64,000 nucleotides of DNA from Catellatospora sichuanensis (GCF_007483665.1 NZ_VIQO01000040.1:1-64000); one strand, 5' to 3'; shown: positions 43,491 to 52,528, numbered from the stretch's first letter. Made by a program: numbers and translations. The notes: a model not told the origin generated them from the letters alone.

Positions 43491-44029
43491 GTGATGAAGG
43501 CACTGTCACCGGCAAGGTGGTCGTGAACAGGGCGATGTCGCTGGACGGCTTCATCGCAGGTCCTGGCCACGCGATGGACTGGATCTTCGAGTACATGACT
43601 GCGGATACGGTCCCGGAGGTCATGACGGCCACGGGCGCCATGCTCATCGGCCGGGGCACTTACGAGGTCGGCAAGCGTATGGCCGACCAGGACGCCAGCT
43701 ACGACGGGGGAGCGCAGTTCGTCCTCACCCACAATCCTCCCGCCGAGCCGGACCCTGCCGTCACATTCCTCACCTGTGGACTTGAGCAAGCCGTTGCCAC
43801 GGCACGCAGCGCCGCGGGCGGCAAGAACCTGGAGATCCTCGGCGCCGATGTGGCCGCCCAGTGTCTGCAGCGCGGGCTCGTCGACGAGATCCTGGTGTAT
43901 GTCCTACCGCTGCTGCTCGGCGACGGTGTCCGTTTCTCGCCTCCAGGCCTCGGCAGGATCGACCTGGAACCTTTCAGCAATACCCAGTCGGGCGCCGTCA
44001 CCATGCTCCGCTTCCGCGTGCGGAAGTAG
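43487..44029 (+). CDS. Dihydrofolate reductase-like (RibD C-terminal) protein
   Basis: 180 residues from ATG 43487, with TTGGAG upstream. The fold is that of the DHFR/RibD_C family: VVVNRAMSLDGFIAGPGHAM, WIFEYMTADTVPEVM, AMLIGRGTYEVGKRM, FVLTHNPPAEPD, NLEILGADVAAQCLQRGLVD and EILVYVLPLLLGDGVRFSP. These small stand-alone actinobacterial proteins bind NADPH; their substrate is not known and they are not the housekeeping DHFR. Upstream in-frame sequence to 43382 has no ribosome site and is not counted. Confidence 0.9.
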   Translation: MSDEGTVTGKVVVNRAMSLDGFIAGPGHAMDWIFEYMTADTVPEVMTATGAMLIGRGTYEVGKRMADQDASYDGGAQFVLTHNPPAEPDPAVTFLTCGLEQAVATARSAAGGKNLEILGADVAAQCLQRGLVDEILVYVLPLLLGDGVRFSPPGLGRIDLEPFSNTQSGAVTMLRFRVRK

Positions 44030-44256
44030 GCGCAGCCCTCCAACGGCTACAGCGCTGTCCCTGAACGTTTGCCGGGTGTGATCAGGGAGCTTGGGGTCGT
44101 GGGCGTCCCCAGCGTTGCTGGCGTTCGCTGCCGATGCGGTCGCGTTCGCGGCGTTGTGCGGCCGTCGGTGTGATGCCCGACAGGCCGTCCGCTGGCGTGC
44201 GGGTCGAGTCCGATCTGCCGCACTGCCGCTTGCTGTCGTGTCAGATCCGTCCCCGA

Positions 44257-44868
44257 TTATTCCATCGCTGTGGGAATCCGTCCGCCGCCGGCTAGGAGCG
44301 CCTCTCCGAACCGGCGCAAGTTCTCGCGCCACTGGGCTTCGGGTTGTGGTGGCAAGATGTCGTCCCAGGTGGCCAGCCACGTGCCGCGTGCCTGCACGAA
44401 CCCTTCGGGTCGTCCGTAGAACCACAAGTGCAGGTGGGCGCCGCCGTCGCCCCACCGGGCCATGTGGACGCGGGCGATGCCGCCGATCGCCGTGTACGCC
44501 CGCTCAACCCGGAAGATCATCGAGCCGAGTTCGGCCACCAATGGCGGTGTGAGGTCGCCGAGGTCGTGGTGTGCACGGGGATGCAGGAACACGATCGCGG
44601 GCAGGCCGGGCGGTTCGGCGGTCGTCGACACGCGCCAGTTGTCGTCAACCCATAGGTAGTCGGAGTCCGGTCGGTTGCACGACTGACACTCGGCCGGGCC
44701 CGCCGCACCGTGTCGTGGCGGCTCAGGGAGCTCGGGCTGCTCGAACGGTTTGATCACCAGCTCGCCACTGAACGGGAAGTTGTCCCAGTCGACGACCGGT
44801 GGCCGCCGACCAGTTTCGCCGACGACCATCTGGTCCAGATGTGGATGTCCGAGGTTGTGTGCAGGCAT
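44257..44868 (-). CDS. HIT-like domain protein
   Basis: 203 residues from ATG 44868. The region GDLTPPLVAELGSMIFRVER, then ARVHMARWGDGGAHLHLWFY with GRPEGF, matches the HIT fold, where HLHLWF stands for the His-triad HxHxx motif; one of the usual three His is not clearly present. A short CQSCNRPDSDYLWVDDNW segment near residue 62 looks like half of a zinc site or a linker strand seen in this family. Likely a nucleotide hydrolase or transferase relative; activity uncertain because the triad is imperfect. Confidence 0.7.
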   Translation of the reverse strand: MPAHNLGHPHLDQMVVGETGRRPPVVDWDNFPFSGELVIKPFEQPELPEPPRHGAAGPAECQSCNRPDSDYLWVDDNWRVSTTAEPPGLPAIVFLHPRAHHDLGDLTPPLVAELGSMIFRVERAYTAIGGIARVHMARWGDGGAHLHLWFYGRPEGFVQARGTWLATWDDILPPQPEAQWRENLRRFGEALLAGGGRIPTAME

Positions 44869-45292
44869 GAGCCGGATTCTGGCATAACGAAACGCCCGCT
44901 GTGATCCGCAGTCCCACGGCGCCGGGCTGCCGATCCCGGCGGGCGGACGTCCGCGATTGCTTCCAGACCGGGCCAATCGCCGGGGCGACGTCTTGGCGAG
45001 GGGAAGGATGTTCCTGGAGCTGGTCGCGTTGTCCAAGTCTCGGGTGCTACCTCGATCACCGTGGTCCTGGTGCGTGGCCCTTGACGGCGTTGATTGCGGA
45101 TCACTGCCACCGCGCTCGACGACCAAGCGCCGGATGTGTAGAGGTGAGGCGGGTTCAGGCCGGCCGCTGCCCGGCAGTGATCCACAGACTGGTCCTAGCA
45201 GGACATCAACGATTCGTTTTTGCCTTTACACATGGCAATGTCCGTCCGTCCCACCGGACCTGTGGTGGCACCGCCCATGCACACTCACCGAC
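44869..45292. other. Intergenic region without a supported gene
   Basis: 424 bp between divergent genes. Frames on both strands are open for long stretches only because of high GC. An AT-richer patch at 45205-45240 (TTCGTTTTTGCCTTTACACA) probably belongs to the promoter of the gene at 45293. Confidence 0.45.
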
Positions 45293-45745
45293 ATGTCTAA
45301 GCGTCTGCCCAGGGTCACCGACCCGAGTTCCCGGATCGGGGTCACCCTGCTCACCGCCCTACTGCTGGTGCTCTTGGTTGCGCTGGCCGGGTGGGGGCGG
45401 GACCAGGCCCGGGGCGCAGACGTGGATGCCGAGGTGATCGCGGTGACGGTTGGCGAGCGCAGCGAGAGCTCCTACACCGTACGGTTCGAGACCCGGACCG
45501 GACAGGTCTGCGAGTCGGTCATGCGCCCGGAAAGCAAGTCCGCGCCACGCGAGGTCTACCCAGGTGACCGGGTGCCGATGCACTACCCGGAGCACGGGCC
45601 GTGCGAGAACGTGAAGCCTAGAGGGACCCTCGGCCCGTGGGGCCCGTTCTGGCTCGTATTCGCGTTCTTCCTGGTGTGCAGCGGCTGCGCCGCAGTCGCG
45701 TGGTGGTGGCCCGAAGCGTTCGGCCATGCCGTCCAGGACGACTGA
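45293..45745 (+). CDS. DUF3592-type two-helix membrane protein
   Basis: 150 residues from ATG 45293. One membrane helix near the N-terminus (IGVTLLTALLLVLLVALAGW) and one near the C-terminus (FWLVFAFFLVCSGCAAVAWW) flank an outside beta-rich domain of about 75 residues (VDAEVIAVTVGERSESSYTV; REVYPGDRVPMHYPEHGPC). This is the DUF3592 layout. Two Cys in the domain (GQVCESV, HGPCENV) could form a disulfide. Role unknown. Confidence 0.7.
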   Translation: MSKRLPRVTDPSSRIGVTLLTALLLVLLVALAGWGRDQARGADVDAEVIAVTVGERSESSYTVRFETRTGQVCESVMRPESKSAPREVYPGDRVPMHYPEHGPCENVKPRGTLGPWGPFWLVFAFFLVCSGCAAVAWWWPEAFGHAVQDD

Positions 45746-45880
45746 ACGGGTTGGATCCAAACCGCCGGCGGTCGAGCACTGCCCCTTCCAGGCCTTCGAG
45801 GTCCAGGTTTAGTACGGCAGCAGCATGTATTGCTTTCCTGCCGGTAGCAGCCGCCGCATGCGGCGGCGAAGTCCTCCCCG

Positions 45881-46453
45881 TCAGCCGGCCTGCTCGGTGG
45901 CGATCTCGCGCACGATCGGGCCCAGCTCGGCGGCGGTGGTCGCCTTGCGCAGCACGGCCGCGACCCGGCCCTGCCGGTCGATAATCAGCGTGGCAGGGAT
46001 GGAGACGGGAGGTATGTCGGTGAAGCGCAGCGACAGCCGACCGCCCGGGTCGAAGATGCTCGGGTACGAGTTGCGGACGGCCACGAACGCCTTGGCAGTG
46101 TCCCGGCCGTCGCGGGTGTTGATGCCCAGGAAGATGACCCCGCTCGCAGCGGTGTCCTTGGCAACCTGCTCCAGGTCGGCGGCCTCCAGTCGGCAGGGCG
46201 GACACGAACTCGCCCAAAAGTTCACGACCACCACGCTGCCCCGCTCGGCCGCCATGTCGTACAAGCCGCCGTCGAGCAGCTCACCGGTGACCGCGGGGGC
46301 CGCCTTGCGCTCGGCGACAGGGAAGCGCAGCACGTCGCCCACGGCGGGCGGCTTCTCGCCGTCACCGCAGGCCGCCAGCGTGGTCGTGGCCAGCCCCGCC
46401 ACGGCGAGCGCCAGCACGGAGCGGCGGCGGTGGGATCGTGAGCGTGACGTCAC
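45881..46453 (-). CDS. TlpA/ResA-like thioredoxin-fold lipoprotein
   Basis: 190 residues from GTG 46453. A lipobox ends at Cys29 (VAGLATTTLAACGDG), so it should be anchored outside the cell membrane. The redoxin domain has the active site CPPC (Cys84, Cys87, in NFWASSCPPCRLE), GVIFLGINTRDG, the cis-Pro in FTDIPPVSIPATLIIDRQGR. This is the standard form for thiol reduction outside the membrane, for example in cytochrome c maturation or protein disulfide handling. No ccs/ccd genes adjoin it, so a general extracytoplasmic thiol role is more likely. Confidence 0.92.
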   Translation of the reverse strand: MTSRSRSHRRRSVLALAVAGLATTTLAACGDGEKPPAVGDVLRFPVAERKAAPAVTGELLDGGLYDMAAERGSVVVVNFWASSCPPCRLEAADLEQVAKDTAASGVIFLGINTRDGRDTAKAFVAVRNSYPSIFDPGGRLSLRFTDIPPVSIPATLIIDRQGRVAAVLRKATTAAELGPIVREIATEQAG

Positions 46454-46712
46454 GGACCCATCATGCCCCCCGTCCAACTCCGCTCCCAGAGTGGGCCGCT
46501 GGCGTGCTATCTGCCGCCAGAGCCACAGCCGCCTGCATCCAAGCTGGACAGCTCGATCAGCGACCAGCCGGCCGCTGTACCGCATGACTCACCGCAGCGC
46601 CCTTCATGCCGCTGCCGTATTAGATCGTGCGGCCGCTGGTCGGTGAGGGGGCGCGCGGCTGGGCAATGGGCGTCGCGCCGTTTTCGCGGCGGCGGTGGGG
46701 GCCGGACGCGGC
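46454..46712. other. Intergenic region with a possible minus-strand gene end
   Basis: 259 bp. On the minus strand a frame ends in GWSLIELSSLDAGGCGSGGR and a stop at 46507. The composition looks like a real C-terminus, but there is no start codon with a ribosome site. Possibly a small-gene remnant. Confidence 0.3.
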
Positions 46713-47534
46713 TCAGTAGAGCTGCATCGACCCGGTCCGCTGCGCCCGTGCTTCCCCGATCCGCAGCAGCGTCGCGGTACCTGCGACGAGCAGGAGGCAG
46801 AGTACGCCGAGTAGCCCCAGGGGCCCGGCCACGCCGCTGAGGGGTTCGGCGTCGAGCAGGGCACCGCGCAGCACGGCGAGGCTGCTGGTCAGGGGGAATG
46901 CCAGGCCGATTGCTTTGATGACGACCGGCATCGCGAACAGCGGCAGCCGCACGCCGGCGACGAACCACAGGGGGTCGTCCAGGAGCGTGTAGAGGAACGC
47001 CGAGTCGCGGGAGAAGAGCAGCAGGCTGTTGAGGAACGTCCCCCAGGCGAGGGCGGGTATCACCAGGGCGAGCGCGGCGACCGCGTACATGCCCGGGTGG
47101 GCGACGTGTAGGGAGCCGCTCGCCGTGGCGGCGGCGACCGCGAAGCAGCCGGCGAGCCATGTGTTCTGCACCAGAGCCCCGGTTCCGTTCGCCAGCACCA
47201 GCGCGAACCTGCTGGCGGGGGACAGGAAGAGCAGTTCCATGGTGCCGCTGATCCGCTCGAACGAGAAGTGCCAGGCTGACTGTACGAGCGAGAAGTAGAA
47301 CATGTAGGCGAAGGCGCCCGTGGCGAGGAAGGCGAGCAGGCGCACCGGTTGGGCCGCCACCGGCCAGCGCTCGCCGATGCCGGGCGTTTCCAGCAGCGGC
47401 AGCATCGTGTAATAGGTGATCGCGAGCTGCAGTGCCGGCCAGATCAGCATGGAGAAGACGACGAGCGGGCCGCCGAACATGCGCCGGTGCTGCTTGAACG
47501 CCTCGGCGCCGATGACCCGTAGTGCGTGCCTCAC
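46713..47534 (-). CDS. ABC-2 type transporter permease (second subunit)
   Basis: 273 residues from GTG 47534, which overlaps the ATPase stop (GTGA). Six membrane helices, including FGGPLVVFSMLIWPALQLAI, PVRLLAFLATGAFAYMFYFS, FAVAAATASGSLHVAHPG and LGLLGVLCLLLVAGTATLL. RISGTMELLFLSPASRFALV, between helices 2 and 3, is the coupling-helix signature of ABC-2 permeases (E-G-T-x-x-x-L). It is the last gene of a three-gene exporter with the ATPase at 47531 and the permease at 48541. Confidence 0.9.
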   Translation of the reverse strand: MRHALRVIGAEAFKQHRRMFGGPLVVFSMLIWPALQLAITYYTMLPLLETPGIGERWPVAAQPVRLLAFLATGAFAYMFYFSLVQSAWHFSFERISGTMELLFLSPASRFALVLANGTGALVQNTWLAGCFAVAAATASGSLHVAHPGMYAVAALALVIPALAWGTFLNSLLLFSRDSAFLYTLLDDPLWFVAGVRLPLFAMPVVIKAIGLAFPLTSSLAVLRGALLDAEPLSGVAGPLGLLGVLCLLLVAGTATLLRIGEARAQRTGSMQLY

Positions 47535-48544
47535 GAAGCCACCGCCGACGGCTGGCGGGCGGCGTCGGCGAGGGCGATGATGGCGTCCTCCAGCGTGGGC
47601 GGGGTGACCTCGAGCCGGGCGATGGCGCCACCGGCGGTGACGATCGTGGTGGCGAGTTCCCCGGCCAGATCCGCGCTGTGGCGAAGCGTGTAGCGGGGCC
47701 GCAGATCGTCGTCGACACCGGTGGTGATCTGGGCGCCGGTGCGCATGGCGAGTGTCTCGACGGCGTGGTCGACGTCGTCGACGGCTGCGGCGAGGCTCAC
47801 CTCGACGGTGTGCTGGCGCTCGGCCATCGTGGTGAGTTCGGCGGGTGTGCCCTGCGCGACGAGGCGTCCGGCGGCGATGACGTAGATGTCGGCGCACAGC
47901 TGTTCGACCTCGGCGAGGTAGTGGGAGGTGAGCAGTACGCCGACGCCGTCGCGGGCGAGGTCGGCCACGACGGCGCGCAGGTCGCGGGCGATCGGCGCGT
48001 CCAGGCCGAGGGTGGGTTCGTCGAGCAGCAGGTAGGCGGGCCGGTTGATCAGTCCGCGGGCGATCGACAGGCGCTGGCGCATTCCCTTGGAGTAGCGTTC
48101 GACCCGCTGGTCTGCCGCGTGCTCGAGGCCCACCAGGGCCAGCAGTTCGGCGATGCGTGCCTTGAGCTGCGCCTTGGGCACGTCGTAGAGCTGCCCGAAG
48201 TACCAGAGGTTCTCCCGGCCGGTCAGGCGCGTGTACACCATGCGTTCCCCGCCGGCGATCATGTTGATCCGGCGGCGTACCTCACGCGCGTCCTTCACGA
48301 GGTCCAGGTCGTCGACCGTGGCGCGGCCCGAGGTGGGGCGCAGCAGGGTCGCGAGCATCCGGATCGTGGTGGTCTTGCCCGCGCCGTTGAGCCCGAGCAA
48401 GCCGGTGACCTGCCCGGCCGGGATGCGCAGGCTGAGCCCGTCGACGGCGGGGGCGGCCCGGAGCGGCTTGCCCGGCTTCCACCATGGACGCTCCACCACT
48501 GGGTAGGTTTTGCGCAGGTCGTCGGTGGCGATGGCGCGCATCAT
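47531..48544 (-). CDS. ABC transporter ATP-binding protein
   Basis: 337 residues from ATG 48544, overlapping the upstream permease stop by 4 nt (ATGA). Walker A GLLGLNGAGKTTT, signature YSKGMRQRLS, Walker B AYLLLDEPTLGLDA and H-loop LLTSHYLAEVE are all present. The signature YSKGM and the long C-terminal domain (about 230-337) are typical of DrrA/NatA-type exporters with separate permeases. It serves the two ABC-2 permeases on either side. The HxlR-redoxin regulator gene is divergent from this operon. Confidence 0.95.
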   Translation of the reverse strand: MMRAIATDDLRKTYPVVERPWWKPGKPLRAAPAVDGLSLRIPAGQVTGLLGLNGAGKTTTIRMLATLLRPTSGRATVDDLDLVKDAREVRRRINMIAGGERMVYTRLTGRENLWYFGQLYDVPKAQLKARIAELLALVGLEHAADQRVERYSKGMRQRLSIARGLINRPAYLLLDEPTLGLDAPIARDLRAVVADLARDGVGVLLTSHYLAEVEQLCADIYVIAAGRLVAQGTPAELTTMAERQHTVEVSLAAAVDDVDHAVETLAMRTGAQITTGVDDDLRPRYTLRHSADLAGELATTIVTAGGAIARLEVTPPTLEDAIIALADAARQPSAVAS

Positions 48545-49350
48545 GCGCTCGCTCCTCTCGTGATGGCACGCCGCTCGGCGTGGGGCAGGACCAGCAGGCC
48601 GACGGCGGCGTAGAGGCAGCCGAGGGCGAGGCAGATCAGCAGGTCGCCGGTGACCTGTTGGATGGGCGCGGCGTGCAGGGTGGCGGCGCGTAGGACCCGC
48701 ATCGCGGCGGTGGCGGGCAGCAACTCGCCGAGGAAGGTCAGCGGCGCCGGGAGCAGTGCGGCCGGGAACGTGAAGCCGCACAGGAGCCCGACCACGCAGA
48801 ACAGGGTGTTCTGGGTGATGTGGGCTTCGCCGGCTGAGATCATGATTGCGCTGATGGGAATGGACAGGCCGAAGACGGCGACGAACGCGGCGAGGATCGC
48901 GGCCGCGAAGCTCACCGGGTCGGGTACCGGCAGCCGCACGCCGAGCAGCAGTGCGGTCCCGAGCAGGCAGCACAGTTCCAGGATGGACGTGATGAAGGCC
49001 TGCGCGGCGACGCCGAGCAGGTAGGGCAGGCGCATGGCCGGCGTGAGCATCTGGCTTTCCAGCGTGCCTTCGCGCTGCTCGGTGATCTGGGCTTTCGCCA
49101 CCCACAGGACCATCCGGGTGGTGAACATGAGCGCCGCCGCACCCACCGTGACGTAGCCGAGGTAGTCGGACGTGCCGGACGAGGCTCCGAACCAGGCTGA
49201 GACCCGCCCGCCCCCGATCGCCCGATACGACAGCAGTGCCACGACGACGGTGAAGATGCCCGGGCCGAGCGTGCCGATGAAGTAGGACCACGGGTAGGCC
49301 CGCCGCGTCACCAGCCAGTTGCGCTTCAGCGTCGCCCACGCCGTCACCAT
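48541..49350 (-). CDS. ABC-2 type transporter permease (first subunit)
   Basis: 269 residues from ATG 49350, preceded by AGGCGGGG. Six membrane helices (GTLGPGIFTVVVALLSYRAI; LPYLLGVAAQAFITSILELC; FAAAILAAFVAVFGLSIPIS; DLLICLALGCLYAAVGLLVL). The coupling motif is QREGTLESQMLTPAMR. First gene of the exporter operon; the two permeases are distantly similar, so the transporter is a heterodimer of membrane subunits. Its start is 82 nt from the divergent HxlR-redoxin gene, so the promoters overlap. Confidence 0.9.
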   Translation of the reverse strand: MVTAWATLKRNWLVTRRAYPWSYFIGTLGPGIFTVVVALLSYRAIGGGRVSAWFGASSGTSDYLGYVTVGAAALMFTTRMVLWVAKAQITEQREGTLESQMLTPAMRLPYLLGVAAQAFITSILELCCLLGTALLLGVRLPVPDPVSFAAAILAAFVAVFGLSIPISAIMISAGEAHITQNTLFCVVGLLCGFTFPAALLPAPLTFLGELLPATAAMRVLRAATLHAAPIQQVTGDLLICLALGCLYAAVGLLVLPHAERRAITRGASA

Positions 49351-49432
49351 GCGCCCCGCCTCAGTTTCTTTTAGGAACTCACTGGGTTTCGATTGGGAAC
49401 GTATCATGGGGCAGGTACGGAGGGAAACCCTG

Positions 49433-50302
49433 ATGATCAAGCCACGCGACGACGAGACATGCGGCATCGCTCAGGCCGCCGCCGTCATCGGCGACTGGTG
49501 GAGCCTGCTGATCCTGCGTGAGATCGCCCGCGGCCACCGCCGATTCGACCAGCTCGCAGCCGAGCTGCCGATCTCCCGCAAAGTCCTCACCGAACGCCTC
49601 GGCCACCTCGTCGAGCACGACGTGGTGCAGCGGCAGCCCTACCAGAGCAACCCGGTGCGCCATGAGTACCTGCTCACCCCCGCCGGGCACGGGCTGCTGC
49701 CGGTGCTCGTCAGCATGCAGGACTGGGCCGACCGGTACGTGCTCGGCGACGGGACGCTGACGGCGACGGCCCCCGGCGGCGACGCCGACCGCGAGGCGGC
49801 CCGGGCCAGGGCCCTGCCGGGCAGCCGGGTACCGGCCGGGCTCACCCTGCCCAGCACGCGCGGCAACACCGGCGACGTGGTGGGCGACACGGACCTGACC
49901 GTGCTGTTCACCTATCCCGCCACCGGTGCCTCGGTGCCCCCCGGCTGGAGCCGGATTCCCGGCGCGCTCGGATGCACGCTGGAGAACCGGCTCTTTCGCG
50001 ACGCGTGGGCCCATTTCATTCAGGCCGGCGCCACCGTCCACGGCGTCAGCACCCAGCGCCCGGACGAGCAGGCCGCCTTCGCCGACGCCGAGCAGATTCC
50101 GTTCCCGCTGCTGTCCGACGTGGACCTGGAGTTCGCCGCCGCCCTCAGGCTACCGACCTTCCGGGCCGCGCAGCAGATCCGGCACAAGCGGATCATCCTC
50201 GTCGTCGACCGCGACCGGGTCGTGCGGCACAGCATCTACCCCGTCACCGACATACCGAGCGCGGTCAGCGAGGTCCTGGAGCTGGCACGAGGCGCAGCGT
50301 GA
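49433..50302 (+). CDS. HxlR winged-helix regulator fused to a peroxiredoxin-like domain
   Basis: 289 residues from ATG 49433, preceded by GGAGGG; ATG 49406 is an alternative. Residues 1-105 are an HxlR domain with the hallmark N-terminal Cys (ETCGIAQAAAVIGDWWSLLI), then RFDQLAAELPISRKVLTERL and HEYLLTPAGHGLLPVL. Residues about 140-285 are AhpC/Bcp-like: TDLTVLFTYPATGASVPPGW, GALGCTLENRLFRDAWAHF with a Cys at the peroxidatic position, then HGVSTQRPDEQAAFADAEQI, PFPLLSDVDLEFAAALRL and KRIILVVDRDRVVRHSIYPV. It is therefore probably a thiol-based redox or electrophile sensor controlling the divergent ABC exporter. Confidence 0.85.
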   Translation: MIKPRDDETCGIAQAAAVIGDWWSLLILREIARGHRRFDQLAAELPISRKVLTERLGHLVEHDVVQRQPYQSNPVRHEYLLTPAGHGLLPVLVSMQDWADRYVLGDGTLTATAPGGDADREAARARALPGSRVPAGLTLPSTRGNTGDVVGDTDLTVLFTYPATGASVPPGWSRIPGALGCTLENRLFRDAWAHFIQAGATVHGVSTQRPDEQAAFADAEQIPFPLLSDVDLEFAAALRLPTFRAAQQIRHKRIILVVDRDRVVRHSIYPVTDIPSAVSEVLELARGAA

Positions 50303-50486
50303 CCGCGGCTGTTCAAGCAGTGAGCAAGACCCGCCGGGACACGATCCGGAAAATGCCACAGAGGAGGCCCTGCCGCTGCACCATCGCAAAGTCGCCGAAC
50401 CGGGACAGGCCTGTCCTCGGGAGTCCGGGCCGGATCCGTGCGGTGCAGGGCGGCGAAGGTGGCCGTGGGCTGCCAGACTCTCGGGC

Positions 50487-50789
50487 GTGCGCCGCTTCCA
50501 TCTTCTTTTCGCCTCGGCCGTCATGCTGGACCTCGCCGGGCTGGTGCTGATCCTGTTGGCGTTCGCCGACGTCGCCGGCAGCTCCATACCGCCGCAGGAC
50601 GCGACACCGGCCGTGTCCGCGGCCCACGAAGCCTCCATCGAGAAGGCCTCCGCGCACCTGGTCGAGGCCCTGATCCTCGCCGCGGTACTCGGCGCGATCT
50701 CCACAGTCCTGATCGTCCTGGGCGTGCGCGCCCGGCGACGTCACCGCCAGGCCGCCGCCCACACCGTGGGGCCGGTGGAGCGGCAATGA
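50487..50789 (+). CDS. Small two-helix membrane protein
   Basis: 100 residues from GTG 50487. Two membrane helices (FASAVMLDLAGLVLILLAFA and LVEALILAAVLGAISTVLIV) with an Ala/Ser/Pro-rich outside loop, ending in an Arg-rich cytoplasmic tail (RARRRHRQ). No motif points to a function. It follows the HxlR-redoxin gene on the same strand after 184 nt and may be independent. Confidence 0.55.
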   Translation: MRRFHLLFASAVMLDLAGLVLILLAFADVAGSSIPPQDATPAVSAAHEASIEKASAHLVEALILAAVLGAISTVLIVLGVRARRRHRQAAAHTVGPVERQ

Positions 50790-50861
50790 TGCAGTCCAAC
50801 GGGCAAGGGCCGCGCGTAAATGAAGTCGAAGTCCTTGCCCCGCGCTGATACAAACGTCGCC

Positions 50862-52460
50862 ATGTCATCTCTGCTCACACGCCAGGCGGTACGCCTCCTG
50901 GCGGTTGTCACGTGTACGGGGCTCGTGGGAGCAGCGTCGCCGGCCGCTGCGGCACCGGCCGATCCACTGAGCATCAAATCCATCAACTTCTCGGTCGACC
51001 ACGTCGACGCCCGCGGCGACTGGACCGTCGTCCCACTGGAATGGACGGTCCGCGACGCCGACCCCGCTGCCGAGCAGGTGCTCGGCCAGGTGAAACTGCA
51101 CGCGCTGGACGGGGCCGGCAACCGCGTCGGCCAGGTCTACGAGATCGATTTCGAGTTCGGCGAGCAGTGGTACACCGAGGCGCAGTTCGTCTCGGGCACG
51201 CCGCAGGAGTCGACGTACCACTACGACTTCGTCGTGCCGCGATACGGCAAGACGAAGCAGGCGTTATGGGCGGTCACCGAGGTCACCCTCAAGGACGACC
51301 GGGGTGCCGAGGCGAGCGTGCGCGGCACCGCGCTGGGCGCGGCGACGCTGAAGGCGAGGACGCTGGTCGACTCCACGCCGCCGAGTGTCCAGTACTTCAA
51401 CTGGGAGGCGATCCAGGCCGACAAGCCGTACGTGTACGTCAAGGACACGATCGGCTACCAGTCGTTCTACGCCCCAGTGTCCGACGGTGGCGCGGGCTTC
51501 TGGAAGGGGACGCTGCGGCTGGCCGGGCCGGGCGGGCGCACCCTGGACACCGACTTCGAACTCAAGTACTTCACCGACGACAAGAGCTGCGGGCGCTACA
51601 CGGGCGGCGACCTCTACGGGCCCAGTTGCGGGATCCTCGTGCAGTTCCCGCCCGGCACCGCGTCCGGGCAGTGGCGGGTCGCGGAGCTGATCCTGGTCGA
51701 CAACGTCGGCAACACGGCGTCGCTGACCGGACTGGCCCCGGACACCGTGATCACGGTGACGTCCAACGAGACGGTCAGCGCGAGCGGGTTCACCGCGACA
51801 CCGAACCCGGTCGACAACTGGAACGCCGACGTGACCGCCCGGGTGGGCGCCACGATCACCGGCGCCCAGAACGGTGTCACGGAGATCGTCGTGGAGTTCG
51901 ACGTCTTCGGCTGCCGGCAGACGTCCACCACGCCGACCGACGACGGCAACGGGAAGTACTCGGTGCCGGTGCGGGTGCCGAGGCAGGTCAAGCAGTGCAA
52001 CGTGCTGGGCTTCACCGCCAAGGACGGTGCCGGCAACGTGGCCGCGTACGGCCCGGACTACGGCGCGCCCGCGGTCGGGCTGCGGATCGACCGGCTGGCC
52101 AACACCACACCGCCCACGGCGACCGGGGCCACGCTGACGCCGACCACGATCGCGCGCAGCCAGGCGGGCAACGTGGCGCCGAAGCTCACGGTGCAGGTCG
52201 TGGCGCCGATCGCGCCGGTGGGCAGCTACTCGCTCTACCTGTACGACGCCGAAGGCACGATCGTGGCCCAGCAGGGCGGCGGCACCTCCGTCGTCAACGG
52301 CGTGCTGACCGTCTACGGCTACCTGCCCTACGGCATCGAGGCCGGCGACTACACGTACGGGTTCGTCCTCCACGACGGCAGCGGGCTGAGCACGACGTAC
52401 GGGCCGGAAGGGCTGCCGGTACCCGGCGGTCCGCTCCTGCTCACCGTCACCGACGCCTGA
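50862..52460 (+). CDS. Secreted multi-domain Ig-like beta protein
   Basis: 532 residues from ATG 50862, which opens a signal peptide (LLTRQAVRLLAVVTCTGLVG, cleavage after AAAA); ATG 50820 is an alternative. TTGCC and GATACA just upstream may be promoter boxes for a nearly leaderless message. The mature protein is four or five beta-sandwich units separated by Thr/Pro linkers (VDSTPPSVQYFNWEAI; NTTPPTATGATLTPTTIA), each with DxxGN-type calcium-binding turns (LVDNVGNTASL; KDGAGNVAAYG). No enzymatic motif or wall anchor. Probably an extracellular adhesive or structural protein. Confidence 0.75.
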   Translation: MSSLLTRQAVRLLAVVTCTGLVGAASPAAAAPADPLSIKSINFSVDHVDARGDWTVVPLEWTVRDADPAAEQVLGQVKLHALDGAGNRVGQVYEIDFEFGEQWYTEAQFVSGTPQESTYHYDFVVPRYGKTKQALWAVTEVTLKDDRGAEASVRGTALGAATLKARTLVDSTPPSVQYFNWEAIQADKPYVYVKDTIGYQSFYAPVSDGGAGFWKGTLRLAGPGGRTLDTDFELKYFTDDKSCGRYTGGDLYGPSCGILVQFPPGTASGQWRVAELILVDNVGNTASLTGLAPDTVITVTSNETVSASGFTATPNPVDNWNADVTARVGATITGAQNGVTEIVVEFDVFGCRQTSTTPTDDGNGKYSVPVRVPRQVKQCNVLGFTAKDGAGNVAAYGPDYGAPAVGLRIDRLANTTPPTATGATLTPTTIARSQAGNVAPKLTVQVVAPIAPVGSYSLYLYDAEGTIVAQQGGGTSVVNGVLTVYGYLPYGIEAGDYTYGFVLHDGSGLSTTYGPEGLPVPGGPLLLTVTDA

Positions 52461-52468
52461 CCTGACGT

Positions 52469-52505
52469 GCAGGGAGCCGGCCGGGCGACCTGGCCGGCTC
52501 CTTGC
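52469..52505. terminator. Hairpin after the Ig-like protein gene
   Basis: GCAGGGAGCCGGCC (52469-52482) pairs with 52492-52505 with one G-T wobble; 9-nt loop. Confidence 0.75.
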
Positions 52506-52528
52506 TCACCTCTGAGGAAACCCAGACG

